A stretch of DNA of 64,000 nt, taken from Cadophora sp. MPI-SDFR-AT-0126. Its lineage: Eukaryota; Ascomycota; Leotiomycetes; Helotiales; Ploettnerulaceae. The translations under genes were made by a program, and so were the position numbers. The stretch is taken from assembly GCA_020747065.1 (NCBI GenBank), contig JAGMVK010000002.1, forward strand, positions 868,001-932,000, given 5' to 3'. Below the pieces are notes generated by a model that was not told the DNA's origin, ran no database searches, and worked only from the letters and a program-made list of their open reading frames with translations. This document shows, one piece after another, positions 1 to 10,327 of the stretch; position 1 is the stretch's first letter; every line of letters starts with the position of its first letter.

Positions 1-1
1 T

Positions 2-593
2 GGGGAGTCAAGTTCTGCACCTGCGATTACACGATTGGATTCGGAGGCTATCGGTCCATCTACAGATAGCAGTCCTGCACCACCAGCGGTTGAAGCAGGA
101 CCAGTTCTGGTCATCACACTGCTCCTTGGAACGGGAGCACGGCATCCATACAGAATTGACGAGAAGTACTTGACGAAGCGGAATGTGACTGTGCCGGGCA
201 TGACTGAGGGTGGGAGAAAGGATCCATTCAGCATCAGTGTGTATACATTGAAGGAATTAATCCTGCGGGAATGGAGGGAGGAGTGGGAGGCTCAGCCGAG
301 TAGCCCGAGCAGTATACGGTTGATTTACTTCGGTCGATTGCTGGATGATAAGACGCCGTTGAAAGGTATGCGACTTCAGTCTTGGTTCCATTGCCACCCA
401 CTAGATGGAGGATATAACTAACACTATTCCTTTCTCAGAATGTAAATTCAACGCCGAATCGGCAAACGTAGTACACATGACAGTCCGACCACAGGACATC
501 GTGGACGAGGAGGATGCATCAAAGAGCAAAGCCTTGGCTAGAGATAGAGAAGGCGGCGAGAGCACAGCAGGATGTCGATGTGTGATACAATAA
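2..593 (+). CDS. Ubiquitin-fold, prenylated membrane-anchored protein (UBL3/MUB type), 5' partial
   Basis: The reading frame is open from base 2 with no start codon before the edge, so the N-terminus lies outside the window. Two exons are visible: up to 365, then 439-593, with a 73 bp intron (gtatgc...ctcag). The splice joins LLDDKTPLK to ECKFNAESANVVHMTV. The fold reads as a beta-grasp ubiquitin-like domain (VLVITLLLGTGARHPYRID, then SIRLIYFGRLLDDKTPLK), which matches the UBL3/MUB (Rad60-SLD_2) family. The last residues are GCRCVIQ-stop: CVIQ is a CAAX prenylation box and the Cys two places before it could be palmitoylated. Known family members sit on the plasma membrane and, in plants, recruit E2 enzymes. 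The membrane role here is inference from the CAAX box. It is convergent with UMP1 downstream. Confidence 0.85.
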
Positions 594-1233
594 GGAGACG
601 GACAACGATCAATCATCAATACATTCCCATGACATCTGGTCCCAATCCACGGGCCACGCTAATAGAGAACATCCAGCCACTCCATCAGGCTGGACATGCA
701 TACGTACAAACGGCATTCATTTTGGTTGACAGACTCGATATGTAGTCGAGTAATGCAACGGACGAGGGTTTGAGATGGCGTTACGGACATAGTATTCTCG
801 TTTTCTTTGGTTACAAGGTTTGGTCCGAAGCAGCGATTTGGCATATCTGACTTGTACGAATCAGAGCTGCAAGGCTTGGGGGCGGATGGGTGTGGAGGGT
901 GTAGTGTAAAGTTAGGAAGGGTCAAACGTTATATATCGATACGTGTATAGCGGTGGTTAGGTAGTCCGGGTTTGGGTTCGAAAGACCCTGGATAGAATGC
1001 AGTCACTGTTTATTTATCCCATTTTGATCCACTTTCAGTGGTCCATCGGCATCATTGACAGATTTCATGTGCAAGAACCCATTATCGATTCCTCTATGGC
1101 CAGTCCTCAACGCCATCTGAAGCCCAGTGGTATTACAAGCCATCTAGTCCACCTCCCACACATCCACCATTCTTTCCTTCGTACCCCTAGCAAATCATAA
1201 ATCCATCCATTCATCCAGTGATCCCACCACCAT
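594..1233. other. Convergent intergenic interval
   Basis: This is the 640 bp between the 3' ends of the ubiquitin-fold gene and UMP1. It presumably carries both 3' UTRs and polyadenylation signals. I see no convincing ORF, repeat or RNA gene in it. Confidence 0.6.
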
Positions 1234-1832
1234 CTACTGCATCCTAACCTTCCTCTCAAGCTCATCATGAAAGCCCGGCACACTCCTCAACTCATCCCCC
1301 TTGAACACATCCTCCCACGTAATATCCGTATCCATGCCCCTCAAAATATCCTCATGGACACCGCTCTCCAATCCACCCCCAAGCACAGCAGGTCTCCATC
1401 CGCCCTCCCTCGCAATCTTCAACTCCATACCGCGTCTGATCGGCTCAGCGACGCCGAACGTGCGGCGCAGACCTTCCATCTTGAGTGCGTTTTGCGTCTC
1501 CTCCCATTTCTTCAGGCGGGTTTCGAGCGGGTGGGCGGAGTCGGGGAGGGATGAGGGGGAGGTTGAGGTGGTTTGGGCGAGAGAGGGTCCGACGCCGGCG
1601 CGCAGCGTGTCGTGGATTCCCGGGGCGGAAGGAGCGCCGGTGGTCTTGGAGGAGAGGTGGCTGTGGGTTGTGGAATGCCCGGCGGCGGGGGCGATTCTCA
1701 TTGACTGTGAAGGAGAGGACTTTGTTAGCTAGATGTTTCTTACTTGACTTGAGCCGTGGGGGGAACAGCTTCGGAGCCAAGGCAGCTGCTTGAAGACCGT
1801 CTTGTAGCTGTTCAGGGGGTAGAGCTTACCAT
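1234..1832 (-). CDS. ump1: Proteasome maturation factor UMP1
   Basis: Assembly chaperone of the 20S proteasome: it binds half-proteasomes, coordinates dimerisation and beta-subunit processing, and is then degraded. The model is 157 residues, close to the family's usual 140-160. Exon 1 (1832-1830) is only the ATG. A 125 bp intron (gtaagc...ttcacag) follows, then exon 2 (1704-1234) begins TCA ATG AGA, giving MSMRIAPAAGHS. The diagnostic core is present: HPLETRLKKWEETQNALKME, then FGVAEPIRRGMELKI, then ESGVHEDILRGMDTDITWED. The second in-frame Met in exon 2 could also start translation, so the difference is only two residues. It shares a short upstream region with the divergent ABC gene. Confidence 0.93.
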
Positions 1833-2153
1833 GGTGAGGTCGATAACGGTGATGTGACTTAAGGTATTGTTGTGGTGTTGATGGAAAGTTTGTGGCTTGA
1901 AGAGTGTGTGGTATTGATAGAAGCTGTTGATAGAACAAGCTCGAGGCTCCAGGCACGAAAGCGGACGTGGAAAGCGAGCTCCTTATGAAAGCCTAACCCC
2001 ATCTGGACGATTGGGTGCATTTCACTTCGCTATCCCACGCCTCGCTAGCGCGGTTTCCGAATTCTGGGGTACGGTAGCCTCGTAAGCCTAGCCTCGTCCA
2101 AGTTATGACTCCAAATATCTCCCCTCCAAAACCATGTAAATAAAACAATTGCA
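1833..2153. promoter_or_regulatory. Bidirectional promoter interval of UMP1 and ABC gene
   Basis: There are 321 bp between the two divergent start codons, so both promoters must lie here or overlap exon sequence. I did not find a clear TATA box or a match to a known proteasome control element by eye. Confidence 0.45.
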
Positions 2154-4244
2154 ATGCGAATTCCGACAGCACGAATACCAAACAGAGGTTCAATACCACG
2201 ACGTCAATATGGCACATCAGCAACTCGACCACCGATAATTAAGATCACCAATGGCACATTCTACCGCCATCATCCCAATTCCCACTACGCAGCCACGCAT
2301 TCCAACCCATCCCTCTTCGCGAACCTAACCTTCTCCCTCCCAGCATTCGCCTCCAAACCCGAACACTGGTCCATAATCGGCCCTTCGTCCTCCGGCAAAA
2401 CCACATTCCTACAAATCCTGCGCGGCAAACATCTTTGTCTTCCAGCAGCAGCACGATCATGGCCGTATCTCGAATCCGACGAGATCGAGCAGAGGGATCA
2501 CAGATTGAGGGATCCCAATACGGCGATTAAACAGGTGGGGTTTGATGGCGAGCAGGGACTGGGTCAACAGGCGCCGCAGAGTGCCTATCTCTCCGCGAGA
2601 TATGAGTCACGGCGCGAAGACACGGATTTCAGCGTGCTGGAGTACTTGCAGGGAAATACGGAGCTGAATCCTTTTTCTGAAGAGCTTAATAAAGTCGATC
2701 CGGAAGTGTTGAAGCGGGTAATCAAGGATTTGCGATTGGAGGAATTGGTCGATATGCCGGTCTCGAATTTGAGTAATGGGCAGACGAGAAGAGCGAGGAT
2801 TGCGTGTGCGTTGTTAGGGGATCCCGAAGTTCTTTTGCTCGATGAACCGTTTATGGGACTAGATCCGCCGACGTTGCTGAGTTTAAGTCCGATGTTGCAC
2901 AGGTTGGCGGCGGCCAATACGCCGAGATTGGTACTTTCTTTGAGGCCGCAGGATCCGATTCCCGATTGGATCACGCATTTGGTCTATCTGAAGGGAAATT
3001 GTAAGGTTGCTTTTCAGGGGGAGAAGGGAGATGTTTTGGAAGCTTTGCGGGGGCATGTCAAAAGCATCCAGCAAGGTAACGCAGAGGCAGAAGAGGGTCT
3101 ACCTTTAAATTCTATGCATGAAGTTGGTCGGAGTCTGACGAAAGATGGCATTATTCAGCCGCTGCCTGCTGAGAATGCGAAGGACAGAGTTGCATTCAGT
3201 TCTCAAAGGCTTGAAGATGCTCCTCTAAGCCGAGATGGATTCCCTCTACATGATGTAGAGAAGCCAGTCATTGGAGAGCCTCTAGTCCAAATGGATGGCG
3301 TACGGGTCCAGTATGGCAGCAAAGCTGTTCTGGGCAACTGGAAGCAGGAAGTGTCTGGCGATAGCCAAGCAGTGCTTCGAGATGGTCTATGGTGGGACGT
3401 CAAAAAGGGAGAGCGATGGGGTATATTTGGTCCAAACGGATCGGGCAAGACGACACTCCTCTCCCTTATCTGTTCAGACCACCCACAGACATACGGTCTC
3501 CCCATAAAGCTCTTCGGTCGGTCAAGAATCCCAGAACCAGGCCAGCGGGGTGTTTCAATTTTTGAGCTCCAGGCTCGAATCGGTCATTCGAGTCCCGAGA
3601 TCCATAGCCATATTCCAAAGTCACTGACACTACGCCAGGTATTGGAGAACGCATGGGCAGACACTTTTAGAGGCGTTCCGAAGCTGGACCAATCTGCCAA
3701 GGAGAAGATTGATGCGTGCTTGAAATGGTTCGAGCATGATCTTCGATCGGATTCGGTTTCTGTTGATGTCAGTGGCACAGCATGGGCTGACGAGCTTCTG
3801 TTTGGAGGCGTCCCTTTCTCGTCGCAGAGAGTTGCCATGTTTCTCCGCGCCATCATCAAGAATCCGGACCTGGTAATTCTAGACGAGGCATTTAGCGGCA
3901 TGGATGAAGGGGTGCGAGATCGCTGCCTCCTATTCCTGGCACATGGAGAAACCAAACAATTCTCTTCCTCTTCATCTTCTTCATCAATCAAACCACCAGC
4001 AGGAACTCAGCAGCTCCAAATCGTAGAGTCAGAAATTTCAAATCTCAATCAGGTAAAGGTCCCTGGACTTGGCAAAGATCAAGCTCTTCTTTGCATCAGC
4101 CATGTCCGCGAGGAAATACCTGGAAGTATAAGAGAGTGGATATGTCTTCCTGAGGCGAATACGGGGAAGCCGGCTAGGTTTGGGAGGTTGGATGGGCCGA
4201 TTGAGGGGGATTATAGGAGGTGGAATGAGATTTGGGGGATGTAG
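2154..4244 (+). CDS. Soluble twin-ATPase ABC protein (ModF/YDR061W type)
   Basis: Intronless, 696 residues, with two ABC nucleotide-binding domains and no membrane spans. Domain 1 has Walker A GPSSSGKTT (about residues 76-84), signature LSNGQTRRARIA and Walker B EVLLLDEPFMGLD. Domain 2 has Walker A GPNGSGKTT and Walker B LVILDEAFSGMD, but its signature is degenerate (GGVPFSSQRVAMF instead of LSGGQ). This arrangement fits the family of bacterial ModF and yeast YDR061W, whose physiological role is unsettled. The Arg-rich, acid-free first 27 residues (MRIPTARIPN, RRQYGTSATR) look like a mitochondrial presequence; this is inference. A poly-Ser stretch (FSSSSSSSSIK) interrupts the second domain near its end. 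The start is the first ATG of the frame. Confidence 0.85.
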   Translation: MRIPTARIPNRGSIPRRQYGTSATRPPIIKITNGTFYRHHPNSHYAATHSNPSLFANLTFSLPAFASKPEHWSIIGPSSSGKTTFLQILRGKHLCLPAAARSWPYLESDEIEQRDHRLRDPNTAIKQVGFDGEQGLGQQAPQSAYLSARYESRREDTDFSVLEYLQGNTELNPFSEELNKVDPEVLKRVIKDLRLEELVDMPVSNLSNGQTRRARIACALLGDPEVLLLDEPFMGLDPPTLLSLSPMLHRLAAANTPRLVLSLRPQDPIPDWITHLVYLKGNCKVAFQGEKGDVLEALRGHVKSIQQGNAEAEEGLPLNSMHEVGRSLTKDGIIQPLPAENAKDRVAFSSQRLEDAPLSRDGFPLHDVEKPVIGEPLVQMDGVRVQYGSKAVLGNWKQEVSGDSQAVLRDGLWWDVKKGERWGIFGPNGSGKTTLLSLICSDHPQTYGLPIKLFGRSRIPEPGQRGVSIFELQARIGHSSPEIHSHIPKSLTLRQVLENAWADTFRGVPKLDQSAKEKIDACLKWFEHDLRSDSVSVDVSGTAWADELLFGGVPFSSQRVAMFLRAIIKNPDLVILDEAFSGMDEGVRDRCLLFLAHGETKQFSSSSSSSSIKPPAGTQQLQIVESEISNLNQVKVPGLGKDQALLCISHVREEIPGSIREWICLPEANTGKPARFGRLDGPIEGDYRRWNEIWGM

Positions 4245-4640
4245 ATGTAAATACCAATTTAGAAAAGCATGGCTTATTTATTTATATTCTGAAAGGTATT
4301 CACCCACAAAGTCATAAAGCAGCAAAGAAATGTGAGATACAAATGACGACAACTATCCTCTCATCCAACATATTGAACGGCTCCCCTTCGTCATTGTCGT
4401 CTTCGTCCCATATTTTGCTCTCCACCTGTCAGATAAGGTTCGCCAAGACGGCAGCGTCGATCCATCCCTTTTCTAAGCGAAGCTGGGGTCAAGACATCCC
4501 AACTTGGATAGCTAAAGCAACGCATTTCCAACATCGCGACTCTCCAGCACGACACAATGCCATCACTCCATCGAGAGCGTCCATGACCTCAAACTCTGAT
4601 TCGCGACGCCAGAACTGATGCGCCTGCCATTTCTTCCAAA
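4245..4640. other. Intergenic, tandem genes
   Basis: Roughly 400 bp between the ABC gene and the MFS gene on the same strand. It should contain the ABC 3' UTR and the MFS promoter. I see no further feature. Confidence 0.5.
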
Positions 4641-6423
4641 ATGGAGTCGCGAACCCTACCATTTCGTCCCCCTGGCCCTGCAGACGCAGATGGAGAGCTC
4701 TCCCCCGACTCGAGCGCGATGACTAGACTCACGCCAGACTCGGACTCAGAATCAGGGTCCCATGAGGACTCGGATCTGGACTTGGATATGGATATGGGCG
4801 AGGTGGGTGAGAGCTTCAAGATGCAGAGGCGAGGGAGGGATGTGGAGGAAGGAGGGGTGGGAGATAAGGAGGGGTTGGATGAGGAGGACGATGATGATGA
4901 AAAGGGCGACTATCATACCGCGCCAGGCCGTCGCAGAGCTGCGAGTGTGTCGACGGTGCAGTCGTATCAGTTGTATACGCCTGACGAGGAGAGGGCTGTG
5001 GTGCGGAAGTTCGATAGGAAGTTAGTCCTGTTTGTGGCACTGCTGTATATGTTGAGCTTTTTGGACAGGTCGAGTAAGCCGACTTCTGCTCTTCTATTCC
5101 ACTTGGAGTTGTACTAATAGGAATTTAGATATCGGGAATGCTAAAATTGCTGGTTTGGATCTCGATCTTGATCTTGACTCGCCGAGATATGAATGGGTTA
5201 TCACGGCTTTTTACATTGCATATATTTGCTTCGAATGGATGAGTGTGCTGTGGAAAATAGTGCCGGCGCATATCTATGTTACGGTCATAGTTCTGAGCTG
5301 GGGCATCGTCGCTTCACTACAGTCCGTAGCGACATCTTTTGCAGGACTCCTGGTTCTGAGGACGCTTTTGGGGATTGGAGAGGCAGGATTTACGGGTATT
5401 CCGTTCTACCTGTCTTTCTTCTTTAAGCGTGAAGAACTGGCGCTACGGACTGGATTCTTCATTTCTGCGGCACCCTTGGCTACCTCGTTCGCCAGTACTT
5501 TGGCATGGGCTATCGTCAAGCTGGGGAGTAACGGTCCCATAGCTCCATGGCGATTGCTGTTCCTCTTGGAAGGCTTTCCAAGTGTGTTGGTAGCTGTCAT
5601 CGCATGGCATACCATTCCAGACAGTCCTGATAGCGCTCACTACCTCACGCGCCGTGAGAAGAAAGTCGCTCGTCTCCGTCTCCGAAAAGACAAAGATCCC
5701 AACTTCGCCCCAGGAAAGGGGCTCAACTTCAGAGAAATGCTCTCCACGATTATCGACCCCAAATCTTACCTCACAGCTTTCATGTTTTTCTTTACCAACA
5801 TGGCGTTCTCATCCATGCCCGTCTTCCTACCGACCATAATCCACGAAATGGGTCACACTGTACTCATCTCACAAGCCCTCTCGGCACCTCCCTATCTGAT
5901 GTCCTTCTTCATCGTTATCCTCACAGCATACCTATCTGATCGCCTCCGCAACAGAAGCTACTTCGTTATTTTCCACGCACTGCTTTCCGCATCAGGGTAT
6001 GCTTTCATGGCCGTGGCTAATCACTACGGCTTAGGGACCTGGTGGCGCTATGCAGCTATCTATCCTGCGGCTATCGGTTTTTTCAGCGTCATCACCATCA
6101 TCATAACATGGACGATCAATAATCAGGAATCCGAATCTAAGCAAGGCACTGGTTTCGCAATGCTGCAGCTCATAGGGCAGTGTGGGCCGCTTGTTGGCAC
6201 GAGACTTTATCCGGAGGAAGAGGCGCCGCTGTATATCAAGGGCATGGCGATTTGTAGCTGTGCGATGGTTGTCGTGGCGTTGCTGAGCCTGGGGTTGAGG
6301 ATATATCTGGGCAGATTAAATGCTAGGGGAAGGCATGAATATGGGCTTGTCGGGGAAGCAGGCGAGGAGCTTGTGGGAGGGAAAAGTGGGAAGCATAGGC
6401 GACCGTTTGTGTATATGCTGTAG
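4641..6423 (+). CDS. MFS permease of the Dal5/anion:cation symporter family
   Basis: Two exons, 4641-5073 and 5129-6423, with a 55 bp intron (gtaagc, branch ctaat, ttag). Splicing restores the family hallmark FLDRSNIGNAKIAGL. The product is 575 residues. About 120 hydrophilic, strongly acidic residues (DEEDDDDEKGD, SDSESGSHEDSDLDLDMDMG) precede the transport domain, longer than usual for this family. The MFS part shows RTLLGIGEAGFTGIPFYLS and, late in the protein, GTGFAMLQLIGQCGPLVGTRL, typical of allantoate, nicotinate and related carboxylate permeases at the plasma membrane. Substrate cannot be read from the sequence. Confidence 0.88.
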
Positions 6424-6627
6424 AGCTCAAATCCCTTTCCAATTCATATCTACCTTACCAAGTGAGAGCCGAGTTCTGAATGTGACAATTGCGCTTTCGC
6501 ACATTGAAGTAGTCGCAATGTCGCAAATTAAATTCGAACAATCAAAGTCCGACATTCTAGTATTCTCAACCCATGCCCAGTATCCTACAAAGTACAATGT
6601 TCAAAGCCCCTGCCCAAAGTCCTCGAA

Positions 6628-8315
6628 TCATCCCAGTACTTTCCGTCCAAACGCCGCCCTCCTATCCCACCATCTTCGCTTAACAACCCTCCATCTCTCT
6701 CCCAAAACAGGCTGCCTCTCCAATCCCATCACAACCAGCCCTTCCTCCTCCGGTAATTGCTTCTCCAGCAGAGCGAACGCTCTTGCGAGCTTGACGGCGA
6801 CTCCGTCTGCGATAAGACTCTTTTGACCTTCGTCCGAATCCGGTGCTGGTTCGCAGGATTCTGGATCTAGATCGGATGATTCGGAGAGTGAGAAGGGTTC
6901 AGAATGGAGCTTGATGGTGGCTTTTTGGATGTTGGGGAAACTTTGGATGATGATGCCGATTGCGGAGGCGACTTTATCGGCGTTTTGGAAGGTGTTGCGG
7001 TGGGTACTAGTGAGGAGTATGGATTTGATGCGTGTGCTGTCCTGGTCGCCCACTTGGGACATGAGATGGGAGATCTGGAGATGGGACTATTAGTTAATGT
7101 AATGTCATTATAGAGATTTGTGACTTTTGAAAAAGTGGAATGTGAGATCTGGGATGTGACATTGGATTGATTGATGGACTTACCCCGTTGTCATGAGAGC
7201 AAGGACCGGGATTGTGAACGCCGCGGAGGCGGAGATAGGCTTGCAGGATATCAGCGTTCTTGTCTAGGAACTCGTAGACGTAAGTCCTGTACTCCTGTTG
7301 TGACATTAATTAGTTTTCATTCTCACTCCCAGTAAATCAACAATCCGATATCAACATCTGAGCGAGATCAACAGTGATAGAAAATCAACTCACCCTCTCA
7401 TTCTTCTTCCTAGCCCGCTCAATACACCTCTGGCAACAGATATCCTCGATCCTCATCGTCCAAACCATACTCTCTCCATAGCACTGTGCCAGTATTCGAA
7501 TCTCGTTTGGAGTGATATCGGGTTTCTCCTTGCCGGTGTTCTCGTTCCGGACTTTGAGATTGAAGGGGTTTCGACTTGCGACGAAGTCAGAGAGGATATG
7601 CATTCGAATGGGACTTCTGTCGATATAGGTGGGTTTAAATGAGAGGGAAAGGTGCTCGTCGGTGGTGGGGACGTCGGCTAGGGCTTCGGTTGGGGCTGGC
7701 TCGGGAGCGGTTGGTGTGGGAGGACCGGACGAGGAGGGACCAGCTGTGAGATGAGTTCATTAGCTAGCGGTCAGACAAATTCTGTTGCATCATCTGACTT
7801 TGAAGAAGGGTATTTAAACAGGTTTAGTTGAAAATATGTAATGATAAGCTTACTTACCGATGTCGTCGTTGGAAGGATCAGGAGAGTCTTTGGCTAATGC
7901 GGCTGCTGACCAAGGAGTCAGAGATTGTTGTGTAAAGACAGAGACGAATGGGCATACTCATATCAAAATTTGTGACAGATCGAGTCAGAGTCGGTGTTAT
8001 GACTGCAATGAAGTCAGCTCCACTCGCTTGTAGGAATCCAAATCGTGTCCGAGGCAACTGGGGCATCATAGGTGACTTACCGACAACCGGTGTTGGTAAA
8101 GCAGCAGCTGGTGTAGGAGCAGAGACTGGGCAGAACTTAGTAACATCCACCAGAAATGTTTCTAGCTCTTTGTATGCTACTCACTCATGATTTCCGGGAC
8201 ATTGGTAGGTCTGTCCGGCGTGACTGGATCTTGAGAAGCTATCTCCACGTCAGTCTCATGCAGATCTAGACAGGCTGGCTGGCGAGTAACGCCATCCAGG
8301 ATGCTCCTCACCCAT
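6628..8315 (-). CDS. Unknown protein encoded by a run of micro-exons
   Basis: I do not recognise the family. The model has eight exons: 8315-8312 (ATGG), 8238-8185, 8125-8081, 8002-7958, 7905-7858, 7743-7394, 7294-7184, 7074-6628, summing to 1104 nt, 367 residues. Exons 2-5 are 54, 45, 45 and 48 nt, each a multiple of three and each bounded by phase-1 introns with good donors (gtgagt, gtaagt, gtatgc) and cag/tag acceptors. They encode a Pro/Thr/Ala-rich leader (MASQDPVTPDRPTNVPE..., SAPTPAAALPTPVV). The large exons carry a more folded-looking part with NEIRILAQCYGESMVWTMRI, EDICCQRCIERARKK, EYRTYVYEFLDKNADILQAY and GVHNPGPCSHDNG. The CCxxC plus later Cys/His could bind a metal, but this is speculation. 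The acceptor of the last exon could also lie 12 bp upstream, in the same frame. The start could be further upstream if the locus is fused to the next gene. Confidence 0.6.
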
Positions 8316-8346
8316 GATACATATCGTTTCTGTAGAATCTGGTGGA

Positions 8347-8997
8347 CTAGTAGTGGTTGGATTTGTTTCGATACCCCGCGAGAAAGACTGTTACTGCAGA
8401 AAGAATACAGACTAGACAGCCAAAATAGAAAGACAGCGAGGCGCGACTGCGTGAAAGAACCTCGGACTAGAATTGCGTCAGTGTCAGCATCAACCCGCAG
8501 GTAGAGAAAAGCTTTGATGTAATGGATACTACGAATAGTACTCACTTCAAGTCGAGGAAAGAGCTCTAGGAGATACGACCGTAGGAGAATCTAGTAGTAT
8601 ATTAATTTCTGGTCAGGCATCGCCGTCAAGCAACCTTTGGGTATTGGCGAGTACTTACAAAGAAGGTGGAACACGAAGCAAAGACTAATAGGCTCCAATT
8701 AGCTGTTAGCTCATGTCCTGATGCCTTCACGGTCTCTCCAGGTTCAGGTGACAGGGAATTCTCGTGATGGGTGTGCGAAGTGGTTTTGTTGGCGTATCCT
8801 GGAGCGCGCAATAGCACAGCAGGAACGTGACAGAACAAGCTAAGATCGAGTAATTGGATGTGCAGCGAGGAAACGAGGAAACGAAGGCTGAAGAGGCACC
8901 AGCAGACCGTGGTGTTGTAGGACGAGTATTCGATACAGAATGTGTCGATGTTGTTGACGGAAGAGATTGACGGGGCGGGATAGGAATTGTAGGTCAA
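8347..8997 (-). CDS. Small putative membrane protein, 5' end unresolved
   Basis: Not recognised. Three exons are supported: an open frame ending at 8659 (donor gtaagtac), a 45 nt exon 8590-8546 (acceptor actactag, donor gtgagtac), and 8466-8347, all phase 0, ending YRNKSNHY-stop. Hydrophobic stretches suggest about three membrane helices: CWCLFSLRFLVSS onward, WSLLVFASCSTFFILLRSYL, and SFYFGCLVCILSAVTVFLAG. There is no ATG in the first exon's frame, so the start must be spliced in from upstream (about 9023-9296, where a gtaagtac donor sits at 9023 and a CA-rich, leader-like sequence precedes it). I could not make a unique join. Its stop lies only 31 bp before the ATG of the next minus-strand gene, so the two may be one transcript or even one gene. 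Confidence 0.4.
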
Positions 8998-9142
8998 GGC
9001 AGTGATGCCTAGCTTGTACTTACGGAAGTCGAAGAAAGTTCAAATAGGATAGTGAGTGACCTTGCCAGAACGAAGGATGCTGGAGGATACTGTGATTGAC
9101 GGAAGAGACTGCTCGTGCGGAAAGGGATGTAGGTCGAGGCAG
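8954..9142 (-). repeat. Diverged tandem duplication, period about 141 bp
   Basis: On the minus strand, ctgcctcgacctac at 9142-9129 recurs as ctgccttgacctac at 9002-8989, and tctcttccgtcaa at 9108-9096 recurs exactly at 8966-8954. The offsets (140 and 142) agree, so an old tandem duplication of the 5' part of the membrane-protein locus is likely; the sequence between the anchors is strongly diverged. Confidence 0.4.
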
Positions 9143-9297
9143 CGGGATTTGGTGTTAGCATGCGAAGGAAAAGGCGCTGCAACCAATGTTGCAAATTAAA
9201 GGCGTCAGAGGAAGGTGTGTTGGTTGGATGTCGAAGTTGTAGAATAGAGAGTGGAGTGCGGTTGTGTTGTTGTTGAGATGGTTGGGCGGAAGCATGA

Positions 9298-10327
9298 AGG
9301 GCCGCGTTTGGTTGCCGAGTCGATCAGTTCAGGGCCAGGAAAGCGCCGACAACCTTCCACTAAACACAGTAAAGCAATTAGAGAAACAATATTTCGTCTA
9401 ATAATACTTTCCCAGTGCTAAGAATTCTTCCATCAAGCACAAGGGGTATATGAGTCTGTGAGGTATGTGATTAGTGGGGCGGAGAATGTCTTCGAAAGAC
9501 CTCCCTAGAGCACCAACTTCTATTAGCTTAAGTTCTTTTTGGAAACCATAAACTAGATCAATCGAACATTTTCCCGAATCATCATAAATTGGTATTATTT
9601 CTAGTTCAACGAAGTGAGAGCTTGTTCTGCAGCTGTCAAGTGTCAGTCTTGACTTTGATCGCCTTTGAAAGGCTTTGACGACTAGAACCAGCTTTCATTT
9701 GACTGTACTGACCATAACAACCTCTTTCAGCATGTCTAAACTCATGTGGGTTGATAAATTGACAGATAACATAACTCTCTTGAATAATGAAGCTGTTACT
9801 TTGGTCTTTCTGACTGTACTCGGCTTCCGGGAAATGGAGCCTTGTAGCACGGGAACAGGAGGCTAAGCCCAAACACTAGTGACCTAGGAATAACAACCAC
9901 ATTATCGAACAATGGGATTAAATTACAATAATTTTCTCTTTGTCCGAGCTGCTAAGGAGCAGATCTCTAAGGAGTAAAGTTGAAACTTGTGATGAAGAAT
10001 GGCTCGCTCGCTTAGCGACTGGCGGAGTATTTTGGTTGGAGGCATCAAACAAACACGACAATCTACCCGTTCGTTCCCAAAACAAAAAAAAAAAGATTGT
10101 GACAAGTATCAGCCGTCTAGGAAGATGTTCTAGGAAAAACGAAATTTTACCAGAGCTCTCAAGTCTCGTGCTGGCCGTGGGGAGTTGGAGAGTGCCGTTG
10201 GTACTCACATACTTGGCATCACATAGCATATCGGTTGCTATCAAACTTCACGTCAGGGCAAGTAGATTAAAAAAAGGCATAGTTGCAAAAGAAAAGAGTA
10301 AGCACTGTACATTCCTATCAAAAGCTT
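9298..10327. other. Intergenic interval
   Basis: About 1 kb between the start region of the small membrane-protein locus and the 3' end of the MFS gene. It contains an A-run near 10080 and no ORF I can defend. Confidence 0.5.
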
